Made by a program: the position numbers and the translations under genes. From Hoplostethus atlanticus (taxonomy: Eukaryota > Chordata > Actinopteri > Trachichthyiformes > Trachichthyidae), in NCBI GenBank assembly GCA_034670405.1, contig JAXDDX010000002.1, positions 2,202,001 through 2,266,000 on the forward strand: a stretch of 64,000 nt of DNA, given 5' to 3'. Positions 40,435 to 52,900 of the stretch are shown piece by piece (the stretch's first letter is position 1; each line of letters opens with the position of its first letter). The notes under the pieces were generated by a model. That model did no database searches, was not told the origin of the DNA, and saw nothing but the letters and a program-made list of their open reading frames with translations.

Positions 40435-41429
40435 CTGTGAAGTGCAGTGCAAAACCACCACAGTAATGCTTGTTGCCAAAATAAAAACAAAACAAGAATT
40501 TTGACAGATTATAACTTTAACTGAAAGGGGTATTTTTAAATAGGACAATTAATTTGGAACAGACATTTTAGAGCACATGTACACACATTTTAATTTGATT
40601 TTGAATACAGTTTACAGCATTTGCTGATTTCAAAAGTATTTCAATAATCCAAATATGCCTCTAATGCCGGCTAACTCTTTTCCCAAAGGGGTTTTTAGAT
40701 TGCAGCAGGAAATGGGCAACGTTGAGGGTTGAGGGACCAAAATTAAGTCTTACATAATCACCTTGAGCATATCAGAGGATATGTATGTTTAAGGGTGCAC
40801 TACTACTCACACTGCTTATATCATCAATCAATTCATATCATGCACTGTAACACCTGTAAAAAACTGAACATGTTCTGCATTACAGTTCACCTAAAACAGA
40901 CTGCTTTTCATGGAAGAGAAGTATTCATGTTACATATAGTCAAGCTTTAAGTCTTAATACACATCCTGTATGAACAGAAACTACATTTTGACGAGTAAAG
41001 CATCATGGCTTTGCATTTAATTCAGCATGTTGACGCAAGCATAATAGGAAAAAATGTCTTTCCTGTTCCATTAGTAGAGATCTTAGTGAACCAAAAGCCA
41101 ACATACTAAGTCCACATATTGGAGATTCATGGGGACCTTGTTATTATTTATTATTATATTATTACTTCACTTATGTTGTGACAGATTGTTGTGAGGATTC
41201 CAAGTGTGGTGGCGGATGCAGCCCAAGGGCCGTTGTTTACACATCGGTGGATTAAAGGTTTTACTATTTCATGTCAAGACCAGAAATCTGCTGTAACAAG
41301 CCAGTGAGTGAACCTACAACTGCTGTCATCAGTTCAAATTTCACTTTAACACGTTTCTTCATCATGATATTATTCCCGAATGGTCAGTATGTATATGCTC
41401 GTCAGATTCGGTGGCCAGTGGTGGTAGAA
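40435..41429. other. intergenic block
   Basis: AT-rich unique sequence between the two dispersed repeats; a TTATTA patch lies at 41142-41165. No gene was recognised. Confidence 0.6.
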
Positions 41430-41643
41430 TGGCTGATGGCGTGCAAAATATGACATCATGCCAGCGGGCAGCTTTTTTGAGCTCTGCACCAGTGAGGTCA
41501 CTGGTCTCCTAATGACTTCCTCAGGGTTCATAGCCGGCCTCCTTCTCTGCAGGCCAGGGTCCCCCCCCCACCCACTGCATGGCCCCACACAACAGGGGCA
41601 GCTCAACGCTTGGCTGGCCTCTCCGCTCGTAGGTCTTAATCAA
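41430..41643 (-). repeat. inverted duplicate Y, copy 2
   Basis: The reverse-complement partner of 20781-20996; the outer ends are gcgtgcaaaatatgacatca and tcttaatcaa. Single-base changes and one short indel at the C8/G run are visible. Confidence 0.85.
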
Positions 41644-44278
41644 TAGTTGGGGATAGATGCAGACAATCCATTAAAATTGATGTTATTTAGATGTGCTTTA
41701 TTCACATAGTAATCTTATACTCTACTGTAAAGACAAATGTGGGTATTTAACATTTGTAATGCTACGTAGTAATGTGTAAGGATACACACGCAATGGCATG
41801 CATCCTTGTGACTTATATAAGATTAACTGTCACATTACAAGGTTTACCCCTGTGAGACAAAACCTCTGTTATGGTGTTTGCTAGCTAAAGCTCTAGTTGC
41901 TGGACAAATATGTCCTCAGTATAACTGCCTCACATCTGTATTTGTTCTGCTCTGAATCATAGGTGGCCCAAAGCTGTCTTGATAAATAGCTACTCCAGGC
42001 AAGTATGGTGTATGCTCTCTGACACTATAGGTCACATAACCTTGTTGTCGGGACTAAGACTAATGCAATGTGAAGTGTCAAGTTATTATACTGAAACTAG
42101 ACTGTGGAGCGGAACCTGAGCCACTCTGGTGATAGGAAGTAGGTGAAACAAGGCAAGGTGAATGTAAAAAGGTCAGAAAAGGAGGAGATAGTGAGCAAAT
42201 GAGAGGGTATGGAGGGGAAAATATTATACACTAAGTGGGTCTTGTTGGAGGTGAAAAGGGGCATTGGGGTTCTTGGTAGTCGACGTAAATCATAATTGGC
42301 TGCTCAGAGCTGGAGCAATGCAAAACACATTGCTGACTTGGTAGTCGCACATGATGCCAGTAAGGGAACATGTTTGTTTTCAGGAGAACTAAATAATGCA
42401 GTAATAATCCTCCTCACCACGTCTCCCGAGCAAATGCCTCAGCACCTGTCAAGAATTTGCAGTATGTTGTCTAGTGAGAGAGTTGCGAGGAGAAAACGCG
42501 TTATTATTACAAAGCCAAGTAAACTAAAGTAATTGTCTGCAGATGGCAAAAACAAGCCACAGCTGTTAATACAGTGTGAAACATGAGATATGAAATATAA
42601 ATGTAGCAGCGAGGGATTGAGAACAAACCGCATCAGGCCAAAAGCTAATGACTTCCCATTACACGATGTAGCTTATAGGCACATGGCACTAGATAGTGCA
42701 TGGAGGAGGGAAATACGCTGTAAAAATTAGTTTTTTCAGCTAATTACCAGAAGTAATCCAGCTGGGTTGCGGATTTCAGTTTCTGATACATTTCATTTCC
42801 ATTTCATTTCAAATATTTTGTAACAATTTTGCGTTCATTGAATGGCGGGAACACCGAAGCGCGCACCTAGTCAAGCCGTCACAGTGTAAAGACACACTTT
42901 AGGTTCATGGTGACATGAGTTCATCGTCAGGACAGTGATATATATCAGCTCTGGGAGAGTCTCATTTCTATTCAGTGAGTAGTATCACTGGTATCATCAA
43001 GCTTGTTAGTATTAGTAGTAGAAGTAGTAGTAGCCGTTGTAGTATTACTCTATTGATCTCATGATATCACTAGGTGACACACTACACGGCTCACATAGAC
43101 AGAGGAGAATACAGTGGGAACATACAGAAACATCCTATAAATAACGACTAGTACCTATGCTACTGGGAAGCCGCAGTAAGAGGGAGAGTTAGGTACAAGT
43201 CTCGCCGCACTCAGGACAAATGACTGCTCATACCTCTCTGCAGACTTCCTGGAAGTAGAACTCTATTGCTGAAACAACTCCTGTGTTGCATCAGTAAACA
43301 GTGAAGCGGGTGAGCGTCGGCGTCCAGCCATGATGTGAACTTTAGATACGACTCTGTTACTGTACTGTACTGTACAAGATTACACTGAATAGTTGTAGAA
43401 GCTTTTGATAATCTTTCTCAGCATGTTGTCATCCTCTTTTGAGTCGTCCCTCCGCCATCATTTGAGGGTATAGCTAGGGACACATAACAGGATGTTTTTT
43501 TTTGTGGGGAAAAAAACATCAGACGCATCTAGTCGCAAATATGGTGTCACTTTAAGTAGACTTGTCATTTGTTTATGCTTTCTTAAAGCCCCTAAATGAG
43601 TTTAGTCTGTTGTCTACTATGCTTATGCAGTGACCCTGTTGCCTAATCCTGAATAACAAATTGCTTCAACAGCTCTATCATTTTCCAGAAGTTGACAACA
43701 AGCTCTTTTGTTTTGGGATGTCAGGACAGGTAGGGAGTGTCAGAGACACAAAGAGTGGATGGGATTTTCATTATATGCTTTTAGTTACACTATTTCCCTT
43801 AAAAAAATGAAAAACATGAACGTAATGTTGAAGATTATTAGAAAAAAACTTTCTAAAACAGTAGAAGTCAAATCCCTATACAACACTGTGTTATACATTT
43901 CCTTCCCTGTACATTTCCGCATGTACTTTATTTTCGCCTTAGGAACTTGACTTTGAAAATTCCTTGATCAGTGTTTGTACATGAACGTCTAAAGTTACTG
44001 TTACTGTAAAGTTTCTAGATTTAATGGCACCGTAAAGTCAAAGAGAACCTTAAAACATGCTAATTTCACACCTGCCTGTCAGACAAAACAATACAGGCGA
44101 ATGTTTGTGCTTAGTGCTCCGAGCAGTACGCGTTCCTCAGGTCTTGGACATCGAAATGAAAATGAAGTGCCTGCGTGCTGTGATATGCTAATTTACAACT
44201 AATTGAAGTACCTTAAGGACTTCAAGTATGATTCAGTTTTAGAAGTTGACTAACCTGTTGTTTTCATCGGTGCCAAAT

Positions 44279-44313
44279 TCTTATGCCGTATCTTTAATTG
44301 ATACGGCATAAGA
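44279..44313. repeat. perfect 14-bp inverted repeat (hairpin)
   Basis: 44279-44292 and 44300-44313 are perfect reverse complements (tcttatgccgtatc / gatacggcataaga) separated by the 7-nt loop tttaatt. Confidence 0.9.
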
Positions 44314-45779
44314 TATCGCAATTCTGACCTTAATGTGATTATGCTGGGTAACAGCGTTGTCCTCCTCTACGTCGTTCCTGTTGTTTGCGGTGCTATCTAG
44401 CTTGCATGACATGCCAAGGATTAGCTAAGTGTCTGAAAAATGACCAACTACACTCACTCAAAGATGAATAAGCAAAGCATAATGTCTTTAATGCCATTGA
44501 AAATAATAACCAACAATAATTTATATGAAGATTTGTGTAATTAGTGGGGTTAGTTTTGTGTTATACCCATCGTTGTTGCAGCTCTAATGTGAGTCAGTTT
44601 GATGCAACACACTGAATTCAACTGGGCAAGAGTAAAATGTTAGTTTCTTAGTCATTCATGACTAATGAAGTTCTTAGGAAGCCAAATTGAGAAGTTGCAA
44701 CTTTACACAACTACATCAATTGATTTAACAATGTTAGATAATATTGGATTTGATGACACTTTTTTATGGTGTGACATGAGAGAAAGAGAGAGAGAGACTC
44801 TGATCGTCATCTTCTCTATTTTTGTGACTTGATGTCAGTATACTTAAGCAGCACAAAGGCAGCCGTGCTCGCTGACATGCGTCTGCTAAGAGGTAAGGCA
44901 AACATCCGTCTGCTGTCACAAGCCTTCACATGCCTGCCGTTGCCCGGCAAGGTTTGATAAGCCACCATCAGTTCAGAGAAGAGGCTACATGTGATCTTAA
45001 AGCAATCTCCAAGCACCGCTCTTGGTTACAGCATGAACTGGATGGATTGGATTAAATGGGCTTTGAAATGAAATTGAAAATGAACTCCTAAAGATGTAAG
45101 GATAGGTGGGATCAAATGTTAATTAACTGAACTGTTTTAAGCGCAAAGGCCAGTCAGAATCATCTCTTAATAGAAATCAGTGCTGCTGATCTCTTCAGTA
45201 CAGGCAGTCTATGATCCATTATACTCCTACTCAATAAATCAAACTACTGTACGGTACGCTCAAGCTCAAGTCTTTGGCTTTATTATCATGAGGCAAGCTC
45301 TAATAAAGCAAGAAGACTGTAACCTGATGTCTGGCCACAGGTTCAACATATTAGGTTAGCATGGTTTCTTATGTAACTTATGTAATACATGTCTTTGTGT
45401 TTTAGGCCTCAAGACCAAACATACATGGTCTTGATATTGTCTTGGACTCAGCATAGACTAACTTGTCTCAGTCTTGGTCTCAAGGCTTACTAGTCCATAA
45501 AATCAAGAATGAATAACAAACAAAGGTGTTGCAGACGTTGCTGGTAATGTGTTGCTGGTTTGTGTGTACACCACAATGGAAATGGAAAATTAGATGTATG
45601 CCAGTTTATGAATTTCTGTTTCAAACTATACCGATTTAATTTGGCACCAGTAGTGCCATGCAATTATAGTTTTTTTTACATGTTAATGTGTAAACAATTC
45701 CTTTATTGAAATATAACATGGGTCTTTGAACAATGCATTATCAGCAATAAATCAAACCATGAAAAAAAAATTACATTTC

Positions 45780-46000
45780 ACATTTAACATATATAATATG
45801 AGCTGTAGCTTAATAAAATAAATGATATCGTGTCTTTAATTTAATTGGCACCCGCTCGCATCGCGCATATTGCTAATATAATTCCCGATTTCCATATTTA
45901 ATGATGCATGCTTTTCATGGTGAATTTTACTTAGAAAATGTCGTCTTTAATGAACCTTAGACAAAGCTCTAATAGGCATAATCTCAGAAAATGTAACTTC
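45780..46000. promoter_or_regulatory. candidate conserved noncoding element
   Basis: Unique sequence with gtctttaatttaattggcacc, cgcatattgctaatataattc and catatttaatgatgcatgc. A CpG-containing core (cccgctcgcatcgcgcat) sits in AT-rich surroundings. Inference from motif content. Confidence 0.35.
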
Positions 46001-46539
46001 TTTATTTATAAAGGTTCTGAGGCCAATTTTGCTGAGTGCAGTACTTAAAATTCAATAGTTGAACTCTTGAGAAAGCAAATGTATCTATTTGTAAAGGTAG
46101 AATGAGCAAATAGCTTGTAATCCAAATGGCAGGGTAAAGTAGTGCTGTACTCCAAATGCATTCATAATTCCTGAGAGAGGAAATGCCTGCATGTACACAC
46201 CTCATTTTACAGTGTTAGAATGGAGCGGTTTGAAACACCATGATTATGGAGAGACCTAATGGTCTCAGAGACGTTGAAGCTAAACCCAATTACAGCTGTA
46301 CTGATGCACTAAATGTTAACTAAAACAGCATTAAAAGGCTCTGAAACCTCTATGAAACAAGCTGTAGGTGTTTTAAAGGCTCAATTTAAGATGTACCTAA
46401 AAGGCAACATTGACTTTATAATTATAACTGTAAATTGTTAAAGTATGTCATCTTCTTTTGGAATTCAGGAAGTGAAATAGTTTCATATTAGGATTATATC
46501 AGGATAAAGATATGATTTCCTGAGAAAGGTGTTCAGTGA

Positions 46540-46710
46540 GGTTCTGCAGTGGTTGAGTGGACAAATACGTTCTCCTGGGAAACCGTCTGTGCATTGCGCT
46601 TGCATGGGTTTGAATTGAGCTCATGCTAGGCTGTTACATCTCTCTCCTTTTTTTTTTTCCTGCCATTCTTCACTGTATTATCTTGAAATCAAACCAAAAA
46701 CTGAAGGAGA
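46540..46710 (+). mobile_element. tRNA-derived SINE
   Basis: The 5' part has a pol III A-box match (TGGTTGAGTGG, 46550-46560) and a B-box-like GGTTTGAATTG (46607-46617) at tRNA-like spacing of about 50 nt. The 3' part is a pyrimidine-rich tail (ctctctccttttt, cttcactgtattatctt) of the kind ending common teleost SINEs. Degenerate (B-box C to T change), so probably transcriptionally dead. Confidence 0.65.
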
Positions 46711-48189
46711 CTGACTCTCCAGTACAAAAAAAAAAGGTTCAAATAAACTGTACATCCTGATAAGCGCTACTTCTGCTCAATTTGCGCCAATGTACAGATC
46801 TACTATGTTTCAGCGTTATTTACAATGTCAAGATATCCAACAAGCTCCGTGACTAAGAGACACTAACACTGGACACAACTACAGGAGAGACAGGAAAATG
46901 AAGAACTCTGCTGAGAATAATGAGAATAAATGGATGTCAATTTCCATGTGGAATTGGTAACCAATGATCCATTAAGGCAGCCTTTCCACAACAGACAGAC
47001 AAAATAACCTGAATTAGAAGTGCCTGACATTTCAGTTAATTGGACTAACCATGTCAGCTCCACAGTAGCCGCAAACCAGGTTCTGTTAAGTCTTCACCTT
47101 CTAGCTGCTATATGAAATGAGAACAAAGGCCATGTAGCGAGCTTGTCAGGTGCAAGCATCATTGCATTCAAATGATGTGCAAATACTGGAATGAATTAAC
47201 ATACGATCAATGCAGATAGAGTTCTGTAAATATGTACCGTAAAGCTCAGTATTCAGTGCTCATGGTTCAGTTCAGGCTCAGCACCGGCCTGTTCAACTCA
47301 AATACCATGCACAAAATGTGACGGTCCCAGTGTTTTATCAGTGATGACTGGGAAAAGGTTTGTTCTCACACAATGGAAGCAGAGGTACTACCTTAAACGG
47401 GCTGTAAGTCCACAGGGAGGAACTCTTACACTATTATATATTGGCATTTGGTGATGTTGAATACACATTCAACATCACCATCAGGAGTTATTTTGTGTTG
47501 TGAATTACGTTGTTGCATCCACTTTTCCTTAACCTGCCTTGTCTATTTCTGCTTCATTTAGTGATTTGCTACATTTCCATGAACAACAACGCCCAGAGAA
47601 CCTTCCTGAACCTGTTCCATTCAGCTGAGGGTTTTACATGTAGGTGGAGAGAGCGCAATAGCATTAGTAAGAGCAAGAGAGCAGAGTTTTCTAGTCCAAA
47701 AAAAGTGAGTCCCGCCCATTACTCAAAATGCAACATGTTATGTGGCTGCATTGCATTCTGGTCTATTGAGGCTACAATCGGTAGAGAAATTGGTATTTCT
47801 TCCTCTTCTAGGATGGATTTCTCCTTGTGTGATTGTTGAACGTTGTTGCAAATAGTAAGTCTAGAAAGTCCTTGCTCTTTGATTCTGAGAGACTGCCACC
47901 AAAACTTGACCTTTACCGCTGATGTTATGGATAGCTGAAAAATGTTCTTCTATCAAACTCCATTGTAGCTGCGCTGGAAATATCTTGACGTGATGTCACG
48001 TTGTCTACATGTGGCCAGTTATCCAGGGGAATAAGAAAAATACACCACCAAACAACAAAATGGGCACAAAAATGTAAGGTACATAGCTAGTAGCTTTTTT
48101 TTTTTTTAACAGTGAAATGTTTTTAGGTGGATTTGTCCTTTAAGCCTCCAGCTCCTGCATTTGGAAAACAAAAGAAAGCACAGCTTCCC
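46711..48189. other. intergenic block between SINE and pbx3 3' end
   Basis: Contains the perfect hairpin at 47449-47480 and a T-run at 48097-48108. The open frame at 47510-47839 plus (109 codons) has no domain. No gene is supported. Confidence 0.6.
47449..47480. repeat. perfect 14-bp inverted repeat with 4-nt loop
   Basis: 47449-47462 (tggtgatgttgaat) and 47467-47480 (attcaacatcacca) pair perfectly around acac. Confidence 0.9.
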
Positions 48190-48206
48190 GTCATGAAAGC
48201 AAAAGG

Positions 48207-48212
48207 TTTATT
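48207..48212 (-). terminator. distal poly(A) signal of pbx3
   Basis: A canonical AATAAA on the minus strand, 1.6 kb past the stop. A GU/U-rich element follows within about 40 nt in the transcript. Alternative proximal AATAAA hexamers lie at 48694-48699 and 48654-48659. Confidence 0.55.
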
Positions 48213-48496
48213 CATGTTTGAAATTACACAACTACCACAAGGAAGACTTTTCAGTCCAGGGTGTAGTCTGGTTAAAAAGAAACACTAAACATCTTTAATA
48301 CATTAGAATCACTGCCACAAATCATTTGTCATGACTTTCAGTTTCAGAATCACATACAATAGAAAAAAGAGAAAAGAAGTTTGAACCCTGTTGAACAGAG
48401 CAGGAAATTTACAGTTCTGAATACTGAAACCTCTATGCATTACAGTTTTTATAGTGATTTTTTCTTTTTTTTGCATGATTTAGTAACAAGATGAGC

Positions 48497-48505
48497 AACA
48501 TTCAA
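48497..48505 (-). promoter_or_regulatory. miR-181 seed match in pbx3 3' UTR
   Basis: The plus strand reads aacattcaa, identical to miR-181 nucleotides 1-9, so the transcript carries a 7mer-m8 site with extra pairing on both sides. PBX3 is a reported miR-181 target in mammals. The site is used only in the long 3' UTR form, because two AATAAA hexamers lie upstream of it. Confidence 0.45.
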
Positions 48506-48825
48506 AATGTTCTTCAGTATTTACAACAGTTTTACTGTTTGGTGTTAATTTATCAACAATGTTCATCACTCCCCCTCGTAAAAGCCACAGACCAACGACG
48601 TTTTTCATTTTTTCCCCCTATTTTTCATGGTATTAATATTATCATTTCCATTTTTTATTTTTGTCATTTTAAGTTGCAATACAGCAACCGTATTTTATTA
48701 AAAGATTAAAATATACATTAGATTACATGGAGAATGAAGAGTTTACAATGTTACAAGATGTAATTAAAGTAACTACATAAAAACGTTAAACAAGGGCAAA
48801 AAAACGATGGTGGTGATATTGTTTA

Positions 48826-48834
48826 GAGGTAGTA
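48826..48834 (-). promoter_or_regulatory. let-7 seed match in pbx3 3' UTR
   Basis: The plus strand reads gaggtagta, identical to let-7 nucleotides 2-10, so the transcript carries TACTACCTC, a 7mer-m8 site extended by two pairs. PBX3 is a reported let-7 target in mammals. Function here is inferred and depends on the 3' UTR reaching this point. Confidence 0.5.
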
Positions 48835-49825
48835 AGTGAGCACTCTAAGCTACAGAAATGTTGAAAATTATTGGTTTCTATGAATTTGAATGAGGTAATA
48901 AAGCTGTGTATTGATCGGTGGGATGTATAATTACTCTTAAGCTATATTATATACAACTTGTCCTGTGTAATGGGGGCTGTATTCCTCTGTGCCAAAAGGA
49001 AGTGCTGTACTGTGGGGGATTTGTTGATTTCCATTAGTAGTAGAAAACAAAACAAATAAAAACATGTTTACATATGTACATACCTCACATCAAACTATAA
49101 AATATGGAATGGTGTCATGTTATCGTCAAGCAATCAATTATACATCTTTACGTTCCAAGTTTGAATAGTCATTTCCATGTGTTAATGTACTGAGAACATA
49201 TGGCTGTAAGGCAAAATAAATCTTGAAAGTAACTACAAAGCTGCCATTGAGCTGTCAACAGTAGCATTGTTGAGTTGCTGGACAAGATTGCAAACACATT
49301 ACAGTCAAAGAAACAGCTGCTTTAATCTATGTACTGCAAAGACCAAACAGTGTTGTAAAGCCAAACCAATTATCAAAATAGAATATACTAATTAAATCAA
49401 CATAAACTAAGGGCCATTTAAAATATTTTAGAAATGCACATGACAGTGTCATCCAGGTTCAGGGGGGAAAAAAATCTCTCCATCTCCACACCAGAGATTG
49501 AAAATGAACAAGATCTGAGGGCTTTTTCATATTTGTACATATGTGTGCTTACCCCTACGACAAACAACAAATAAGAGCATGGCGAATACAATTGGTGAGA
49601 TTCATGACGACTTGAGAGAAAACACTGAACGATCAAGAAACACCGGGTGTTCATAATGGAGAATGTATTATAATGTAATATATGTGTTTTAATGTGCGGC
49701 ATGGTGATGGGGATTTCAAGGTACTGGAAGGATTTAGTTGTGAAAAGGTTCTGTATATCCTCTGCAGTTGGTCAGCCAGTAAAGAGTCCATGCCCAGCTC
49801 GGGGCTGAGATGTGTGAATAGCAGA

Positions 49826-49918
<93 letters not shown>

Positions 49919-52900
49919 CTAAGAAACAAACAGTAAGGGTGATTAGAATCAAGTTCTCCTTAAAATGAGCCCACTACCAAACTATAAATGTGCATTGTTA
50001 AAATTACACAATTTATTGGCAATAAAAAAACAATTTTATACCCAAAATATGTGGGGAAAAATATTTGAAAAATCCAAACAAGCCAATGCTTCATGTGTAA
50101 AGTGCATTTCGGTTTGCTCTTGTTTGCAATCGGATTTTTAAAAAGTGTGTATTCAATGACGCTGTGCAATTAGTCCAGACAGATACAGTAAGAGAGACTC
50201 TTGGAAACAAATTTGTCTCGTGTCCCAACCAATGGGAGCTATCCCTGAAATCAGTGTCTAAGCAGATTTCAGCAGAGGCAGACAGCTTGTCGCTACATAT
50301 TCTCCTGTCAGTCAAGAAGAGGGAGGGCTCGGTCTGGCTGAGGTGGGGAAAGCTGAGTGAAAGTGACGGGGCAGGGCCTTTCCGAGAGAGAGCCAGTCTT
50401 AGCCAGCCTGGCTTTGCGTTGCTTGAGGCATGACCTAGCCTTTACTGGATCCCGCTACGTCACCACCAACAAAGCTAAAGGTTAGGGTATGCTAATTCAT
50501 CTATAAGGCACTTTCCCAGTCTATGAACCAGGAGCCGTGGGACATCACGTGGCTCATCATGGGCTGGAATTACTCATGATTTAGATTCTTCACCGTAATA
50601 TGAAATCCTTTATAACGTCTGTTAATGCGTACGGTTTCTACATCCAGAGCCTACTCTCTTTTCAGGCGCTAATGTTAACGTGTTGCCATAGCATGGTTGT
50701 TTTAGTAGGGAATCACACCGCTCTGGTGACCCAGCATGCACAGGCCTACACTGCACATGTGAAGTGAGAAACCTTGCGAGAAAGTGCAAAACACTTGATG
50801 CTACTAGGAGTTGACACTTCTAAAGAGCTTATAGTAATAAGCCAAAATGACACCAAGAGCACTGAATGTTGGCAATAGCCCCCACTGTTTGTTTACATAT
50901 CACCTTGTATTCTTTGGATACTATTCACGTAATTATTTCCATTTTTTCCCAATTTTCCAGTACATTTTTTTATTATAAATTGTAATTTCTGGTCTGTGCT
51001 TTCATATTTACAATGTTAAAGCTTTCAAATGATTTCAGACTTGGAATATCCGTGCATTGCACCCAAGAGGCATAACAAAAGACAGCAAATACTAATGTTG
51101 TTCTGATATAGTGGAGAGAAAGCTGTTTGACACTATTTCTCTCTTTCTCTCCCCCCTCTCTTTTCATCCTCTCTCATCAACTAAATTAATCTTTACTCTG
51201 ATAGCTTCAGATTATGCACCGCTTTACAAAAAGGCTCCATATCAAACCTCATCAAGGAAGATGGAATTCACGTCTGGAAAAGGCTGGAGGCGATCACGTG
51301 TTCATATTTTATCATGAAGATAAGGCTATGGAAAATTCTGTGAAGCATTTCAAAACAGCTAAATGAAACAGATACAGTACGGTGGAAGCCTTTTCATCTC
51401 ATTTTGGTTTGAGTCATATGAAGTATTAAAAGATGTTTATTAAAGTAAAGCCGGAGCTTTCAAAGCATGTTTCTATTCCCCCGCCCTGCAATGTGCTTTA
51501 TTAAACGCAACTTTTATCCATTATCCGGTGACAATGTGCCAAAATATCTAAAATGTCTCATATTTTATGGCATACGGTCACTCCTATAAGAAGCTAAATC
51601 AGTCAAAGCTGTTTTCAATGTGGGTTCTCAAGGTCTAAAACAGATTTCACCATGTATCTGATACAATACAGAATACATTCATTTCTGAAAAAACTGAATT
51701 AAATAATTACTCTATAAAATAATAAACAAGAGCACTGAATTTGGACGATAGAGAATAGCAGTGACTTCCTACGGTGCTTTTTATCTCACCTAACCTACAA
51801 GTGGAACAGGAAACATCTCTCTACTTACATTCAAGCCATGTGGACTATACATTGTGTTTCCCCCAAGAGCATCATTGTATCCTGCCGTCTGACTGATAAC
51901 ATGGCGCAGGGTATCCACCTGAGGGGACAGACGAGGTGGACAAGCTGGTCAAGTCAATGTCTCACAGCAGGCTAACACTGACTGTAAACATGCTCAATGA
52001 AATAACTGACAAAGGGTGAGATTGCAAAATACAAAAAAAAAAAAAAAAGGGCCTATAGCATGTGGAAGGAATTCCCAAGACAGCAAACATACTAACCAGA
52101 TCTGCTCATGTTGTTACATGGTTAATTTCAAAATAAAATAATTAAAATAAAATAAAAAAAAGGCATACTGTATGATTTAATGGTATGCTCATGTTCATTT
52201 AATTTTCTACATTGGCTATAGTTAAAGTTATTTTTTTTAAAACTGTTTCTCACACATTTATAAGGAACTAATGAAATTCAGGTAAGTAAAAAAAAAAATA
52301 AAGTGGTAAAATTGCGTTCACAAAAAAAAAAGGTAAAATGAGCGACAACAATGTGAGACATAGGGTAATGACTGTTTTCAATTATCTTTTATTTTTTTCA
52401 CACAAGTGCATGGTTATGGTCGTGTGGCGATTAAATTAAACGTACTCAATGGGAGACAACATTGACAACAATAAGATGAGACAGAAAGACAGTAATATAG
52501 AATACAGACAAAGGGGAAAAGACAGTACCATAAACCCAATACCAACCCAAGAGCTCAAGTCAAAGCCAAATGCATTCACAAAATGTTTGCTTAAATGGTA
52601 GTCTGTTTCAGACATTAGGAATAATCACTGATCAGGAAGTTATTTTTTTGTCATGATAGCAATGGGGTGGGATTATTTATTTATTTTTTGCCGCCAGAAT
52701 ATTCCATCCAAAGCGAATTAGAGTCAGTAAGCACTGTTGTGTTCAACTCAATCAGGAAGGCTAACACCCAGTGCGGCACACGTTTGGTATCAGAGGCCAC
52801 ACTGTGGTAATTTGAACTGCCCTTGTATGAGCAGCATGTTTTTACTGTACTTCAGACTGCACTGTGGATGGCTCAGTACACAGGCAAGACAAGGACGGCT

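Larger units (their letters stand above)
41644..46535. other. intergenic block
   Basis: No coding region is supported. It contains a (TAG)n patch (43003-43030), an (AGAG) tract (44781-44797), the perfect hairpin at 44279-44313, and a candidate conserved element at 45780-46000. Confidence 0.65.
48190..49825 (-). other. pbx3: pbx3 3' untranslated region (predicted)
   Basis: About 1.6 kb after the stop codon, U-rich on the transcript strand, without another open frame of note. The distal end is placed by an AATAAA at 48207-48212 (seen as TTTATT on the plus strand) followed in the transcript by a U/GU-rich stretch (gtgctttcttttgttttcc), a good cleavage context. Two more AATAAA signals at 48694-48699 and 48654-48659 could give a shorter 3' UTR. 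It contains a let-7 seed match (48826-48834) and a miR-181 seed match (48497-48505). The exact end is inferred and not observed. Confidence 0.65.

Noticed and set aside
44279..44313. Possible microRNA precursor
   Set aside because: The stem is only 14 bp with a 7-nt loop and no extended lower stem, too short for a pre-miRNA. The same applies to 47449-47480.
46540..46630. A true tRNA gene
   Set aside because: The A and B boxes are tRNA-like, but the B box is degenerate and the 3' part is a SINE tail; no cloverleaf acceptor stem can be closed.
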